Source: Limnohabitans sp.
GTDB taxonomy: Bacteria > Pseudomonadota > Gammaproteobacteria > Burkholderiales > Burkholderiaceae_C
DNA: 64,000 nucleotides
Assembly (NCBI RefSeq): GCF_030158565.1
Contig: NZ_JAOASQ010000006.1
Coordinates: forward strand, 21,386-85,385
Direction: 5' to 3'
In this document: piece by piece, positions 1-9,515 of the stretch
Layout of the letters: the number at the start of each line of letters is the position of its first letter
Position numbering within the stretch: position 1 is the stretch's first letter
The notes under the pieces: generated by a model
Database searches by the model: none
What the model was told of the DNA's origin: nothing
The model's input: the letters and a program-made list of their open reading frames with translations, nothing else
Translations under genes and position numbers: made by a program

Positions 1-540
1 TTCACTTTCCTGGCCACATCGTCCTTCGTCTTCACACAACAGCTGGGCTACAGCAAGACCATCTACGGCTTGCTGATGTTCACCATGTCCTTGGCCTACA
101 TCGTGGGCACTTTCTGGGGCCGCTGGATGCTGCGCCGCACCAGCATCCACCGCACCGTAGGCGTGGCCGGTTTCTTGTCGATCAGTGGCGGTGTGTTGCT
201 CACCGTGCTGGCGCATGCCGGCGCTGGACAAGCCTGGTACGGTGCCTGGGCCGTGATGCTGCCGGTGTACCTGTTCATGTTCGGTCACGGCGTGCATCAG
301 CCCTGCGGCCAGAGCGCTGCCGTGGCGCCCTTCCCGCTCAAGGCAGGCACGGCTTCGGCGCTCAACGGATTCTTGATGATGCTCGGCGCCTTCTTCATGG
401 GCGGCTGGCTGGGGCGCAACATGGATGTGCCGCTGTTGGCCCTGGCCCACGGCCTGTTGTTGTGGAGTGCGGTGATCGCTGCCGTGGCCTGGACTGCGGT
501 GCAACGCCATGGCCGACCTGTGGAATTGAAAGCCGCATGA
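1..540 (+). CDS. MFS transporter, Bcr/CflA-like, C-terminal part (5' end outside window)
   Basis: The frame is open from base 1, so the start lies upstream of the window. About 179 residues remain. They contain several hydrophobic segments separated by short basic loops (for example [10 protein letters not shown]), and the stretch [17 protein letters not shown] followed by [12 protein letters not shown] is typical of the C-terminal half of Bcr/CflA-type drug exporters of the major facilitator superfamily. The protein would sit in the inner membrane and export small molecules by proton antiport; the substrate cannot be told. Its TGA overlaps the miaA start codon (ATGA), so the two genes are probably co-transcribed. 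Confidence 0.75.
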   Translation, partial: FTFLATSSFVFTQQLGYSKTIYGLLMFTMSLAYIVGTFWGRWMLRRTSIHRTVGVAGFLSISGGVLLTVLAHAGAGQAWYGAWAVMLPVYLFMFGHGVHQPCGQSAAVAPFPLKAGTASALNGFLMMLGAFFMGGWLGRNMDVPLLALAHGLLLWSAVIAAVAWTAVQRHGRPVELKAA

Positions 541-1493
541 ACCCGTCGCTGGACGCCATCGCCATCGTCGGGCCCACGGCCAGCGGCAAAACCGCTGCGG
601 CCCTGACCCTGGCGCAAGTCCTGCAGGCGCAAGGCGGCGCCGAGATCATCAGCGTGGACTCGGCCCTGGTGTACCGGGGCATGGACATTGGCACAGCCAA
701 ACCCAGCCGAGAAGAGCTGGCTGCCGTGCCGCACCACCTGATCGACACGATCGACCCCTTGCAAAGCTACAGCGCCGCTGAATTTGCGCGCGATGCGACT
801 CGGCTCATCGGTGAGATCCACGCCCGGGGCCGCATGCCGCTGCTGGTGGGCGGCACCATGCTCTACCTCAAAGCCCTGCTCGAAGGCCTGAACGACATCC
901 CCGCCGCCGACCCGCAGGTGCGCGAAGCCATTCAGGCCCGCGCCGAACAAGTGGGCTGGCCCGCCCTGCACGCCGAGCTGCAGCAGGTGGACCCGGTGAC
1001 CGCCGCCCGCCTGGCCCCCGGCGACAGCCAGCGTGTGGGCCGCGCTCTGGAAGTATGGACTGCGACTGGCCGGACCTTGTCTTCCTTTCACCAAAGCGCC
1101 AAAGCCACAGCGCCCGATTGGCACATCCCGGTGTTGAGCCTGGAGCCGATGGACCGGACTTGGCTGCACCAGCGCATTGCCCAGCGTTTTGAGCTGATGA
1201 TGGCGCAAGGCTTCATTCATGAGGTGCGCCAGCTGCGCGCCCGGGGTGACTTGACCCCCGACCTGCCCTCGATGCGCTGTGTGGGCTACCGCCAGGCCTG
1301 GCAAGGGCTGGACGAAGGCTGGAGCGAAAAAGAAATCGCGGATCGCGGCATCTTTGCCACACGCCAACTGGCCAAACGCCAGATCACCTGGCTGCGCAGC
1401 ATGGACAGCCGCCATGTGATCACCGCCGACGCACCCGATGCTTTGGCGCAAGTGCTGCAAACCGCACTGAACGCCCTCTCGCACACCCGATAA
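537..1493 (+). CDS. miaA: tRNA dimethylallyltransferase MiaA
   Basis: 318 residues, the usual MiaA length. The enzyme transfers a dimethylallyl group to N6 of A37 in tRNAs that read UNN codons. The ATP/DMAPP-binding P-loop GPTASGKT is at residues 12-19, followed by the [17 protein letters not shown] segment that corresponds to the family's conserved substrate-binding region, and HHLIDTIDP further on. The start at 537 was chosen over an in-frame upstream start because it forms an ATGA overlap with the preceding transporter gene and puts the P-loop at the normal distance from the N-terminus. The gene ends in a palindromic intergenic repeat, facing arfB. Confidence 0.96.
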   Translation: MNPSLDAIAIVGPTASGKTAAALTLAQVLQAQGGAEIISVDSALVYRGMDIGTAKPSREELAAVPHHLIDTIDPLQSYSAAEFARDATRLIGEIHARGRMPLLVGGTMLYLKALLEGLNDIPAADPQVREAIQARAEQVGWPALHAELQQVDPVTAARLAPGDSQRVGRALEVWTATGRTLSSFHQSAKATAPDWHIPVLSLEPMDRTWLHQRIAQRFELMMAQGFIHEVRQLRARGDLTPDLPSMRCVGYRQAWQGLDEGWSEKEIADRGIFATRQLAKRQITWLRSMDSRHVITADAPDALAQVLQTALNALSHTR

Positions 1494-1502
1494 CCACATT
1501 TT

Positions 1503-1576
1503 GTAGGTCGGCGGCTTCAGCCCCGACATGGGCCTGTGCCCACGCCACCACTGTCGGAGCTGAAGCTCCGACCTAC
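1503..1576. repeat. Palindromic intergenic repeat (GTAGGTCGG family), possible bidirectional terminator
   Basis: The two arms, starting GTAGGTCGGCGGCTTCAGCC and ending GGAGCTGAAGCTCCGACCTAC-like, are near-perfect inverted repeats around a short spacer. They lie between the convergent genes miaA and arfB. A single arm of the same family recurs at 58464-58489. There is no T-run, so a role as a classical intrinsic terminator is only a guess; REP-like elements in convergent gaps are common. Confidence 0.7.
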
Positions 1577-1586
1577 GGGGTTCACG

Positions 1587-1985
1587 TTAATCTGACGCAC
1601 GGCGTGAGGCTTTCAACTTGGACTGGATGGCCTTGCCCTGCAAACGCCGCTGCACCGCGCCATAGCTGGGTTTGGTGGCCTTGCGGGCTTTGGGCGCTTT
1701 GGCAAATTGGTCGAGCAGTTCGTACAGCCGAGTCCAAGCATCCTGGCGGTTGGCTTCTTGCGTGCGGTAACGCTGGGCCTTGATGATGAGCACGCCTTCT
1801 AGCGACAGGCGGCTGTCGCCCGACTGCAGCCAGCGCGCCTTGACGGCTTCGGGCAAGGATGAGCTTGCCACATCGAAACGCAGCTGGATGGCGGTGGAAA
1901 CTTTGTTGACGTTTTGCCCGCCCGGGCCTTGGGCGCGGATGGCGGTCAATTCAACTTCGGCCTCGGGAATGTGCAGGGTGTTCAT
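1587..1985 (-). CDS. arfB: Alternative ribosome-rescue factor / peptidyl-tRNA hydrolase ArfB (YaeJ)
   Basis: 132 residues. ArfB enters stalled ribosomes without a stop codon and hydrolyses the peptidyl-tRNA. The catalytic GGQ sits near residue 22 (AQGPGGQNVNKVST), as in YaeJ and class I release factors, and the C-terminal tail is basic (KAIQSKLKASRR), matching the tail that inserts into the mRNA channel. A longer frame open to 2156 exists, but the start at 1985 gives the normal family N-terminus (MNTLHIPEAEVEL). It is the last gene of a minus-strand group with DUF1178 59 bp upstream. Confidence 0.92.
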   Translation of the reverse strand: MNTLHIPEAEVELTAIRAQGPGGQNVNKVSTAIQLRFDVASSSLPEAVKARWLQSGDSRLSLEGVLIIKAQRYRTQEANRQDAWTRLYELLDQFAKAPKARKATKPSYGAVQRRLQGKAIQSKLKASRRASD

Positions 1986-2044
1986 GGACTGCAGCGAGTA
2001 TGCCGCAGAGGCTGCGACTGGGTGGTCATGAAGACCACACAGCT

Positions 2045-2533
2045 TTATTGGAGCGGCTCTTTCAAGGCATCGGGTACAGGCAGCGGCAAGACGTCGATGC
2101 CTTCGTCCAGCAAGGCTTCGGTTTCTTCGCGCGTGGCCTGGCCACGGATGTTGCACTCTTCGCGTTCACCATAGTGGATCTTGCGGGCTTCTTCGGCAAA
2201 TTGGGTGCCCACATCTTCGGTGTTGGCCATGACGTGGCGCACCATGTGCAGCAAGGCCGCTTGCATTTGCGCCAGGGGATGGGCGTCCGTTGCGGCAGGC
2301 ATGGCGGGCGCGGCGCTTGGGGCAGCGGCCTCTGGCGCTGCAGGCGTTTGGACAGGCTCTGTGCCGTGCCCCAGGTTCAGGCGCGGTGCCGACAGCATTT
2401 TGGTGATCTCGCTGTCGTTGCACATGGGGCACGTGACCAGTCCCCGCGCACGTTGCGCGTCGTAATCGTCCTGCGAGCCGAACCAGCCTTCAAAGCTGTG
2501 GCCCTGACGGCACTGGAGGTCAAGGACTTTCAT
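2045..2533 (-). CDS. DUF1178 family protein
   Basis: 162 residues. The N-terminus MKVLDLQCRQGHSFEGWF followed by TCPMCNDSEITKMLSAP is diagnostic of DUF1178. C8, H12, C35 and C38 could form a zinc-ribbon-like site (inference). The middle (about residues 60-85) is Ala/Pro rich and probably a flexible linker, followed by a helical C-terminal half. The function of the family is unknown. It lies 9 bp downstream of the Nudix gene and is likely in the same transcript. Confidence 0.88.
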   Translation of the reverse strand: MKVLDLQCRQGHSFEGWFGSQDDYDAQRARGLVTCPMCNDSEITKMLSAPRLNLGHGTEPVQTPAAPEAAAPSAAPAMPAATDAHPLAQMQAALLHMVRHVMANTEDVGTQFAEEARKIHYGEREECNIRGQATREETEALLDEGIDVLPLPVPDALKEPLQ

Positions 2534-2542
2534 GCGGAATGT

Positions 2543-3130
2543 TCAGGTGGCGCTTTGCCAAGTCAGCGGCCATGCGCCTGACAAGACATTTTGCAACCAA
2601 AGCGCTCCCGTGAGGGTTTTGGCGTCGGTCACCAGACCTTGCTGGCACCAGGCCATCAGTTCGTCGGGGCTGGCGGTGAACACGTCCAGAAACTCCTCTG
2701 CGTCCAGCTGGCGCTCGCCCAATCTGAGGTCTCGCGCAAACCAGATCTCGATCACTTCGGTTGAATAAGCGATCACCGGGTGAAGCACACCCGCTTTGGC
2801 CCATTCGCGGGCACGGTAACCGGTCTCTTCCATCAGCTCGCGCTGCGCGCAGAGCCAAGGGTCTTCGCCCGCGTCCAGCTTGCCTGCCGGGAACTCGATC
2901 ATGACCTGCCCCACCGGGTAGCGGAACTGACGCTCCAGCACCAAGCGCAGGCTGCCATCGGGCATTTGCAGCATGGGGATCACCATCACTGCACCGGGGT
3001 GAATCACGTATTCACGGGTGGCCAAGCCTTGGTTGGGCAGACGGACCGTGTCCCGGAAAGCGTGCAAGAAATGACCGCGCAGCAACTCCTCTTGCGAGAC
3101 GCGGTGCTCGATCAGATGATCGTCAGACAT
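2543..3130 (-). CDS. Nudix hydrolase, ADP-ribose pyrophosphatase-like
   Basis: 195 residues. A complete Nudix box GX5EX7REUXEEXGU is visible at residues 83-105: G83, E89, R97, E98, E101, E102, G104. The preceding strand (LVLERQFRYPVGQVMIEFPAGKL) resembles ADP-ribose pyrophosphatases (NudF-like), so hydrolysis of ADP-ribose or a related nucleoside diphosphate derivative is likely; the exact substrate cannot be read from the sequence. It follows DUF2818 by 28 bp at the distal end of the nuo gene string and may be transcribed with it. Confidence 0.88.
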   Translation of the reverse strand: MSDDHLIEHRVSQEELLRGHFLHAFRDTVRLPNQGLATREYVIHPGAVMVIPMLQMPDGSLRLVLERQFRYPVGQVMIEFPAGKLDAGEDPWLCAQRELMEETGYRAREWAKAGVLHPVIAYSTEVIEIWFARDLRLGERQLDAEEFLDVFTASPDELMAWCQQGLVTDAKTLTGALWLQNVLSGAWPLTWQSAT

Positions 3131-3158
3131 GAGGGAACTCAGTGCAAACCGACAGCGC

Positions 3159-3461
3159 TCAATGCTGGCGGTGCATCAGGTAACGGTAGACGAAACCTGG
3201 AAAGGCCAAGGTCACAAACATGGTGCCGGTGATGGCATAAAACTCCCAGCCTTGGGGAGCGATTTGGCCACCGTGGTTTTCCAGCGCCAAGCCCACAGCG
3301 CCGACCACAAAGTACAGCAGCACCAACTCAGCCAGCCGGATGGCCAGTGATTTGGTGCTGCGAGAGGGACCGACCAGCAGGATGCTCTGGTTGGCAAACG
3401 GCAGGTTGGCGGCCAGCAATGCCAGCGCGATCAAGATGCCGATTTGCCAGGACGTGGACAT
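3159..3461 (-). CDS. DUF2818 family membrane protein
   Basis: 100 residues with hydrophobic segments at about residues 6-28, 44-62 and 76-95, so probably three membrane spans. A gene of this family commonly sits directly after nuoN in Burkholderiales, as here (10 bp gap), which suggests an accessory or assembly role for complex I; that role is inference. No catalytic motif is visible. Confidence 0.85.
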   Translation of the reverse strand: MSTSWQIGILIALALLAANLPFANQSILLVGPSRSTKSLAIRLAELVLLYFVVGAVGLALENHGGQIAPQGWEFYAITGTMFVTLAFPGFVYRYLMHRQH

Positions 3462-3471
3462 GCTTGAAAGA

Positions 3472-4962
3472 TCAGACCGCCAGCATGCGGGCGACAGCGT
3501 CGGCGCACAAAGCCATCAGCGCACCAGGCGCCATGCCCAGCACCAGGACCAGCAAACCGTTCATGGACAGCACCACACGCACATCGGCATCGGCCGAGAC
3601 GGTGGTGGCCGTCACAGGCTCATCAAAGTACATGACCTTGACAACGCGCAGGTAGTAGAAGGCGCCAATCAAGGACATGATCACGGCAAAGATCGCCAGG
3701 CCGATGTAGAAACCTTGACCCGAAGCCACCAGGGATTGCAACACGGCCAGCTTGGCGTAGAAGCCGACCATGGGCGGGATACCGGCCAGAGAAAACAGAC
3801 AAACGGCCATCACACCTGCGTACAGCGGGCTGCGCTGGTTCAGGCCAGCCAAGTCAGAAATCTCTTCGCTCTCGAACCCTTGACGGGCCAGCAGCATGAT
3901 GATGCCGAAGCTGGCCAAAGTGGTCAGCACATAACCGACGATGTAGAACATGGCCGAGCTGTAGGCGTTGGCCGCCAGAGTGGTCTGGCCGTTGATGACC
4001 CCTGCCACGAAGCCCAGCAAAACAAAGCCCATTTGCGCGATGGTCGAGAAAGCCAGCATGCGCTTGAGGTTGGTCTGAGCGATCGCAGCCAGGTTACCGA
4101 TCAGCAAGGAGCCAATCGCCAGGAAGGACAACATCTGTTGCCAGTCGATGGCCAAAGGCAGCAGGCCTTCGACCAGCAAGCGGATCATGATGCCGAATGC
4201 CGCGAGCTTGGGCGCGCCACCGATCAGCAGCGTGGCGGCTGTGGGGGCACCTTGGTAAACGTCAGGGATCCACATGTGGAAAGGCACGGCACCGATCTTG
4301 AATGCCAAACCAGCCACGATGAAGACCAGACCGAACACCAGCACTTGGTGGTTGACTTGACCCGAAGCGATGGCTTTGAGCACAGCGGCCAGCTCCAGGC
4401 TGCCGGTCGCGCCGTACATCATGGACATGCCGTACAGCAGGAAGCCCGAAGCCATCGCGCCGAGCACGAAGTACTTCATGGCCGCTTCAGTGGCTTGAGC
4501 ATTGTCACGACGCAAGGCCACCAGCGCGTAGCTCGACAAGGTCAGCAATTCAAGGCCCAAGTAGATGACCAGGAAGTTTTGACCAGAAATCATCACGCTC
4601 ATGCCCAGCAAGGCAAACATGCTCAGGCTGAACAACTCACCGCCGCGCAGCATGTCGCGATCAGCCGCGTAGGGACGCGAGTACACCAAGGTCACCATCA
4701 CGGCGATCGAGGCAAAGCACTTGAGCCAATGGCCCATCGGGTCGCTGACCACCAGGTGGCCAAAGCCATACAGGGTCTGACCGGCGTCGGCGTACATGGC
4801 GTTGAGCCAGGCCACGCCACCCAAAGACAACAATGTCAAGGCATAGGTGGCGGTGCGCTTGGGGCTCTTCACGAACAGGTCGGCCAGCGCGATCACGCAA
4901 GCCATGACCAGCAACACGATTTCAGGATAGATCGTCATCCAGCTGGTGGTGTCCATCATCAT
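3472..4962 (-). CDS. nuoN: NADH-quinone oxidoreductase subunit N
   Basis: 496 residues, a Mrp-antiporter-type membrane subunit of complex I that takes part in proton pumping. The sequence is almost wholly hydrophobic, with about 14 predicted spans, and contains the antiporter-family segments AFKIGAVPFHMWIPDVYQGAP and NLKRMLAFSTIAQMGFVLLG with the conserved membrane lysines. It follows nuoM by 31 bp and is the last nuo structural gene, followed 10 bp later by DUF2818. Confidence 0.97.
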   Translation of the reverse strand: MMMDTTSWMTIYPEIVLLVMACVIALADLFVKSPKRTATYALTLLSLGGVAWLNAMYADAGQTLYGFGHLVVSDPMGHWLKCFASIAVMVTLVYSRPYAADRDMLRGGELFSLSMFALLGMSVMISGQNFLVIYLGLELLTLSSYALVALRRDNAQATEAAMKYFVLGAMASGFLLYGMSMMYGATGSLELAAVLKAIASGQVNHQVLVFGLVFIVAGLAFKIGAVPFHMWIPDVYQGAPTAATLLIGGAPKLAAFGIMIRLLVEGLLPLAIDWQQMLSFLAIGSLLIGNLAAIAQTNLKRMLAFSTIAQMGFVLLGFVAGVINGQTTLAANAYSSAMFYIVGYVLTTLASFGIIMLLARQGFESEEISDLAGLNQRSPLYAGVMAVCLFSLAGIPPMVGFYAKLAVLQSLVASGQGFYIGLAIFAVIMSLIGAFYYLRVVKVMYFDEPVTATTVSADADVRVVLSMNGLLVLVLGMAPGALMALCADAVARMLAV

Positions 4963-4993
4963 TCTTTCTTTTCTTCAGTTCAGTACTGAATGG

Positions 4994-6472
4994 TCATTGG
5001 GGCAATTTGGACAGGGCCACGTGCTTGAGCAAGTCGGCCACCGAGGTATCCATCACGTCGGTGAATGGCTTGGGGTACAGGCCCATGTAGAGCACGGCAA
5101 TGGCCAGCAAAGCCATGACCAGGAATTCACGGCTGTTGATGTCTGTCAGTTCCTTGACGTCGTCGTTGACCACAGGACCAAGGTACACGCGCTTGAACAT
5201 CCACAGGGTGTAGGCGGCGCCAAAGATCAGTGCCGAAGCCGCCAGTGCGCCGATCCAGAAGTTGAACTTCACGGCACCCAGGATCACCATCCACTCGCCC
5301 ACGAAACCGGCTGTGCCTGGCAGGCCGCAGTTGGCCATCGAGAACAGCAAGGCAAAAGCGGCGAACTTGGGCATGGTGTTGACCACACCGCCGTAGCTGG
5401 CGATCTCACGCGAGTGAACGCGGTCATACAAAACACCGATCGACAGGAACATGGCCGCCGACACGAAACCGTGAGCGATCATCTGAACGATGCCACCCGA
5501 CACGCCCAGCGGGTTGAAGATGAAAAAGCCCAAGGTCACAAAGCCCATGTGTGCGACCGATGAATAAGCCACCAGCTTTTTCATGTCTTGTTGCACCATC
5601 GCAACCAAGCCCACATAGACCACGGCCACCAGGGACAGCACGATCATGAAAGTGCCCCACTCGTGCGCAGCGTCCGGTGCGATGGGCATCGAGAAACGCA
5701 GGAAGCCATAAGCACCGAGCTTGAGCATGATGGCGGCCAGCACAGCCGAGCCGCCGGTGGGAGCTTCGACGTGAACGTCTGGCAACCAGGTGTGGAAAGG
5801 CCACATGGGGACTTTCACGGCAAAAGCGGCAAAGAAGGCAAAGAACAACAAGGTCTGCACGTGACCGGCCAAAGGCAGCTTGTGCCAGGCCAGGATGTCA
5901 AAACTGCCGTTCGATGCGGTGTACAGGTAGATGAGCGCAATCAGCGTCAGCAGCGAACCCATCAGGGTGTACAAGAAGAACTTGAATGCAGCGTAGATCT
6001 TGTTCGGGCCACCCCAGATCCCGATGATCAGGTACATCGGGATCAGCGTGGCTTCAAAGAAGACGTAGAACAACATGCCGTCGAGGGCACTGAACACACC
6101 GATCATCAGACCCGAGAGGATCAGGAAGGCGGCCATGTACTGGTTGACTTTGCGGGTGATGACTTCCCAGCCCGCAATGACCACGATCACATTGATGAAA
6201 GCGGTCAGCAACACGAACCACAGCGAGATGCCGTCCACACCCAGGTGGTAGTGCACGTTGAAGCGCTCGATCCAGGTGTACTTTTCGACAAACTGCATGG
6301 CCGAAGTACCGAGCTCAAAGCCCTTGTACAACGGCAAGGTGATCAGGAAACTGAGCACAGAGCCGATCAACGCCACCCAGCGCACGGCGCGGGCTTGGCT
6401 GTCACGACCGATGGCCAGCAAGATGACGCCGAAAACAATCGGTGTCCAGATGGCAAGGCTTAACAATCCCAT
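4994..6472 (-). CDS. nuoM: NADH-quinone oxidoreductase subunit M
   Basis: 492 residues, the second antiporter-like proton-pumping subunit of complex I in the inner membrane. Diagnostic segments are AFAVKVPMWPFHTWLPDVHV and DMKKLVAYSSVAHMGFVTLG. Length and order (L-M-N) agree with other 14-gene nuo operons. The start is at MGLLSLAIWTPIV, 20 bp after the nuoL stop. Confidence 0.97.
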   Translation of the reverse strand: MGLLSLAIWTPIVFGVILLAIGRDSQARAVRWVALIGSVLSFLITLPLYKGFELGTSAMQFVEKYTWIERFNVHYHLGVDGISLWFVLLTAFINVIVVIAGWEVITRKVNQYMAAFLILSGLMIGVFSALDGMLFYVFFEATLIPMYLIIGIWGGPNKIYAAFKFFLYTLMGSLLTLIALIYLYTASNGSFDILAWHKLPLAGHVQTLLFFAFFAAFAVKVPMWPFHTWLPDVHVEAPTGGSAVLAAIMLKLGAYGFLRFSMPIAPDAAHEWGTFMIVLSLVAVVYVGLVAMVQQDMKKLVAYSSVAHMGFVTLGFFIFNPLGVSGGIVQMIAHGFVSAAMFLSIGVLYDRVHSREIASYGGVVNTMPKFAAFALLFSMANCGLPGTAGFVGEWMVILGAVKFNFWIGALAASALIFGAAYTLWMFKRVYLGPVVNDDVKELTDINSREFLVMALLAIAVLYMGLYPKPFTDVMDTSVADLLKHVALSKLPQ

Positions 6473-6492
6473 TTTTATTGTCCTCTAAACCG

Positions 6493-8511
6493 TTAAGCGA
6501 GCCAGACGAAATACGTCATCAGCGCGAACACACCCAGGATCATGACCAGGGCATAGTGGTACAGGTAGCCCGACTGGAAGCGGCGCACGGCTCCAGAGAT
6601 CAGACCCACCACTTTCCAGGAACCGTTGACCACCAGGCCATCGATCAAGGCGCGGTCGCCCACTTTCCACAAACCGGAGCCGAGCAAACGCGCACCGCGG
6701 GCCAGGATGTTTTCGTTGATCCAGTCCAGGAAATACTTGTTCTCGAGGATGACGATCACGGGACGCAAAACACGTGCGAAGAATGCAGGCACTTTGGGGT
6801 TGACGAGGTACATGTACCAGGACACCACCACACCTGCCAAAGCCAGCCAGAAAGGTGCCGTGCTCAGGGCGTGCACTGCCATGGCCACGGGGCCGTGGAA
6901 CATCTCGGCCATTTCTTCCATCACGGGGTGCTTCTCGGCGTTCACGAAGATCACGTCTTTGAAGAACTCGCCGTAGAGCATGGGCTCGATCGCCATGAAG
7001 CCGATCACCACCGAAGGAATCGCCAACAAGACCAAGGGCACGGTCACGACCCATGGGGACTCGTGGGGTTCGTGGTGATCGTCGTGGCCATGACCGTGGT
7101 CGTCGTGACCATGGTGGGCGTCCGGGTTCTGGTCGTAGCGTTCCTTGCCGTGGAAGACCAGGAAGTACATGCGGAACGAATAGAAAGCGGTCACAAAGAC
7201 ACCGGCCAGCACGGCGAAGTTGGCAAAGCCAGCGGCAGCCAGATGGCTTTCATGCACCGCTTCGATGATGCTGTCCTTCGAGTAAAAACCCGAGAAGAAC
7301 GGCGTGCCGATCAATGCCAGCGAACCGAGCAAGGAAGTGATCCAGGTGATGGGCATGTACTTGCGCACGCCGCCCATCCAGCGGATGTCCTGGTTGTGGT
7401 GCATGCCCATGATGACGGAGCCGGCACCCAAGAACAGCAAGGCCTTGAAGAAAGCGTGCGTCATCAGGTGGAACACGGCGACCGAGTAAGCCGATGCGCC
7501 CAGGGCCACGGTCATGTAACCGAGCTGCGACAAGGTGGAGTAAGCCACCACGCGCTTGATGTCGTTCTGGATGATGCCCAGGAAACCCATGAACAGCGCG
7601 GTGATCGCGCCGATCACCATCATGAAGGACAGCGCCGTGTCGGACAGCTCGAACAGCGGCGACATGCGCGCGACCATGAAGATGCCGGCGGTCACCATCG
7701 TCGCCGCGTGGATCAGCGCCGAGATCGGCGTCGGGCCTTCCATCGAGTCGGGCAGCCACACATGCAGCGGGAACTGCGCGCTCTTGCCCATCGCGCCGAT
7801 GAACAGGCAGATGCAGATCACGGTGATCAGCATCCAGTCGGTGCCCGGCAGGTTCAGCTTGGCGAGTTCGTCGGCCTTGGCGAAGGCCTCGGTGTAGTTC
7901 AGCGTGCCGGCGTAGGCGACGATCAGGCCGATGCCGAGGATGAAGCCGAAGTCGCCGACGCGGTTGACCAGGAAGGCCTTCATGTTGGCGGCGATCGCTG
8001 TCGGCTTCTTGTAATAGAAACCGATCAGCAGGTACGACACCAGGCCCACCGCCTCCCAGCCGAAGAACAGCTGCAGCATGTTGTTGCTCATCACGAGCAT
8101 CAACATCGAGAAGGTGAACAGCGAGATGTAGCTGAAGAAGCGCTGGTAGCCGTCTTCCTCGGCCATGTAGCCGATGGTGTAGATGTGCACCATCAGCGAC
8201 ACGAAGGTCACCACGCACATCATCATGGCCGTGAGGCTGTCGATCAGGAAGCCCACTTCCATCTTGAGGCCACCGACCACCATCCAGGTGTAGAGGGTCT
8301 CGTTGAATCGGGCACCGTCGATCACGCTCTTGAGCGTCATGGCCGACAGGATGAAAGCCACCAACACGCCCAGAATGGTCAGGGTGTGCGACAGGCGACG
8401 GCCAATCCAGTTGCCACCGAATTGCGTACCAAAAATACCGGCCAGTGCCGAGCCCACCAGGGGCGCGAGCGGCACAGCCAGCAGCGTGCTTGCGTTGAGG
8501 GTTTGACTCAT
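6493..8511 (-). CDS. nuoL: NADH-quinone oxidoreductase subunit L
   Basis: 672 residues, the largest antiporter-like subunit of complex I, with the long lateral helix at the C-terminus. Antiporter motifs include MGKSAQFPLHVWLPDSMEGP and NDIKRVVAYSTLSQLGYMT. The start at 8511 (MSQTLNASTLL) is used; a frame open to 8685 merely runs into nuoK. A His/Asp-rich loop lies at about residues 466-483. The part from roughly 7560 to 8260 has visibly more G/C in third positions than its flanks and keeps a second long frame open on the same strand, which may mean recombination (see findings). Confidence 0.96.
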   Translation of the reverse strand: MSQTLNASTLLAVPLAPLVGSALAGIFGTQFGGNWIGRRLSHTLTILGVLVAFILSAMTLKSVIDGARFNETLYTWMVVGGLKMEVGFLIDSLTAMMMCVVTFVSLMVHIYTIGYMAEEDGYQRFFSYISLFTFSMLMLVMSNNMLQLFFGWEAVGLVSYLLIGFYYKKPTAIAANMKAFLVNRVGDFGFILGIGLIVAYAGTLNYTEAFAKADELAKLNLPGTDWMLITVICICLFIGAMGKSAQFPLHVWLPDSMEGPTPISALIHAATMVTAGIFMVARMSPLFELSDTALSFMMVIGAITALFMGFLGIIQNDIKRVVAYSTLSQLGYMTVALGASAYSVAVFHLMTHAFFKALLFLGAGSVIMGMHHNQDIRWMGGVRKYMPITWITSLLGSLALIGTPFFSGFYSKDSIIEAVHESHLAAAGFANFAVLAGVFVTAFYSFRMYFLVFHGKERYDQNPDAHHGHDDHGHGHDDHHEPHESPWVVTVPLVLLAIPSVVIGFMAIEPMLYGEFFKDVIFVNAEKHPVMEEMAEMFHGPVAMAVHALSTAPFWLALAGVVVSWYMYLVNPKVPAFFARVLRPVIVILENKYFLDWINENILARGARLLGSGLWKVGDRALIDGLVVNGSWKVVGLISGAVRRFQSGYLYHYALVMILGVFALMTYFVWLA

Positions 8512-8518
8512 ATTCTTA

Positions 8519-8830
8519 TTAACCCTTGAGCGAATTGAGTTCGTCCACGTTGATGCTGTTCTTGTTGCGGAACAACAGCACGAGGATGGCCAAGCCGATG
8601 GCCGATTCAGCAGCCGCCACCGTGAGGATGAAGAACACGAACACTTGGCCGTGCATGTCACCCAGGTAGTGCGAGAAGGCCACAAAGTTCATGTTCACGG
8701 CCAGCAACATCAATTCAATGGCCATGAGCAAGACGATCAGGTTCTTGCGGTTCAAGAAAATGCCGATCACGGCCAATGCAAACAGCATGGCGCCGAGCGA
8801 CAAGAAATGTCCGAGGGTCAAGGCCATCAT
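8519..8830 (-). CDS. nuoK: NADH-quinone oxidoreductase subunit K
   Basis: 103 residues, three membrane spans, the small MnhC-like subunit of complex I. The two conserved membrane glutamates of the family are visible in [13 protein letters not shown] and [13 protein letters not shown]. Two adjacent start codons exist (8830 and 8827). The first is chosen because it makes an ATGA overlap with the nuoJ stop, implying translational coupling. Confidence 0.96.
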   Translation of the reverse strand: MMALTLGHFLSLGAMLFALAVIGIFLNRKNLIVLLMAIELMLLAVNMNFVAFSHYLGDMHGQVFVFFILTVAAAESAIGLAILVLLFRNKNSINVDELNSLKG

Positions 8831-9477
8831 TTGTTCTCCTGTGCAGCTTCGGGTGCCACGGGGGCTGGGGCTGCCTGGGTGGCCGCCACTTTGACGACCT
8901 TCATGCGGTCAGCCGCGCGCACTCGGACCTGAATCGAGGGGTTGATCGCCTTGCTGTCCTTGCGCTCACGCAAAGTCAGGGCAATCGCCGCCACCATGGC
9001 CACCAGCAAGATCGACGCAGCGATCTGGATGGGCATCAGGTATTCGGTGTACAGCAAGATGCCCAGGGCTTTGCTGTTGGACACCGGTGCTGCACCGGCA
9101 ACCAACGCCACCGCCTTGGGTACTTCGGACAAACGGAAACCGCTCATCAGGACTGCGCCCATTTCAAGGGCCACGATGGCCCCCAAAGTTGCAGCCAAAG
9201 GAAAGTTTTTCCAAAAGCCCTGACGCAGCGTGTCGATGTTGATGTCCAGCATCATCACCACGAACAGGAAAAGCACCATCACCGCCCCCAGGTAAACCAG
9301 CACCAAAGTGATGGCCAGGAATTCGGCGTTGAGCAGCAGCCAGATGGCTGAGGCCTGGGAAAAGGCCAACATGAGGTACAGCACAGCGTGCACAGGGTTG
9401 CGCGCCGTCACCACCCGGAAGGCTGAAAACATCAGCACCACCGAGAAGAGGTAGAAGAAACCGGTCTTGACGTCCAT
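8827..9477 (-). CDS. nuoJ: NADH-quinone oxidoreductase subunit J
   Basis: 216 residues, five predicted spans, ND6-like membrane subunit of complex I. The segment [22 protein letters not shown] holds the region that forms the pi-bulge helix in the family. The C-terminal tail after the last span is Ala/Pro rich and poorly conserved. It lies 38 bp after nuoI and overlaps nuoK by 4 bp. Confidence 0.95.
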   Translation of the reverse strand: MDVKTGFFYLFSVVLMFSAFRVVTARNPVHAVLYLMLAFSQASAIWLLLNAEFLAITLVLVYLGAVMVLFLFVVMMLDINIDTLRQGFWKNFPLAATLGAIVALEMGAVLMSGFRLSEVPKAVALVAGAAPVSNSKALGILLYTEYLMPIQIAASILLVAMVAAIALTLRERKDSKAINPSIQVRVRAADRMKVVKVAATQAAPAPVAPEAAQENK

Positions 9478-9515
9478 AGGTCTGTCTTTTTTAAATGTTC
9501 AGGACTGGGCCACGT

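Noticed and set aside
7250..8218. 322-codon frame on the same strand inside nuoL
   Set aside because: It is Arg/His/Ala rich and without domains; it reflects high third-position G/C. Kept only as an indicator for the recombination finding.
3340..8529. Long plus-strand frames opposite nuoN, nuoM and nuoL
   Set aside because: They give His/Gln/Asp-rich products with no recognisable fold, while the minus strand encodes unmistakable complex I subunits.
8512..8685. N-terminal extension of nuoL into nuoK
   Set aside because: The extension has no similarity to NuoL and is a shifted reading of nuoK; the ATG at 8511 gives the normal N-terminus.
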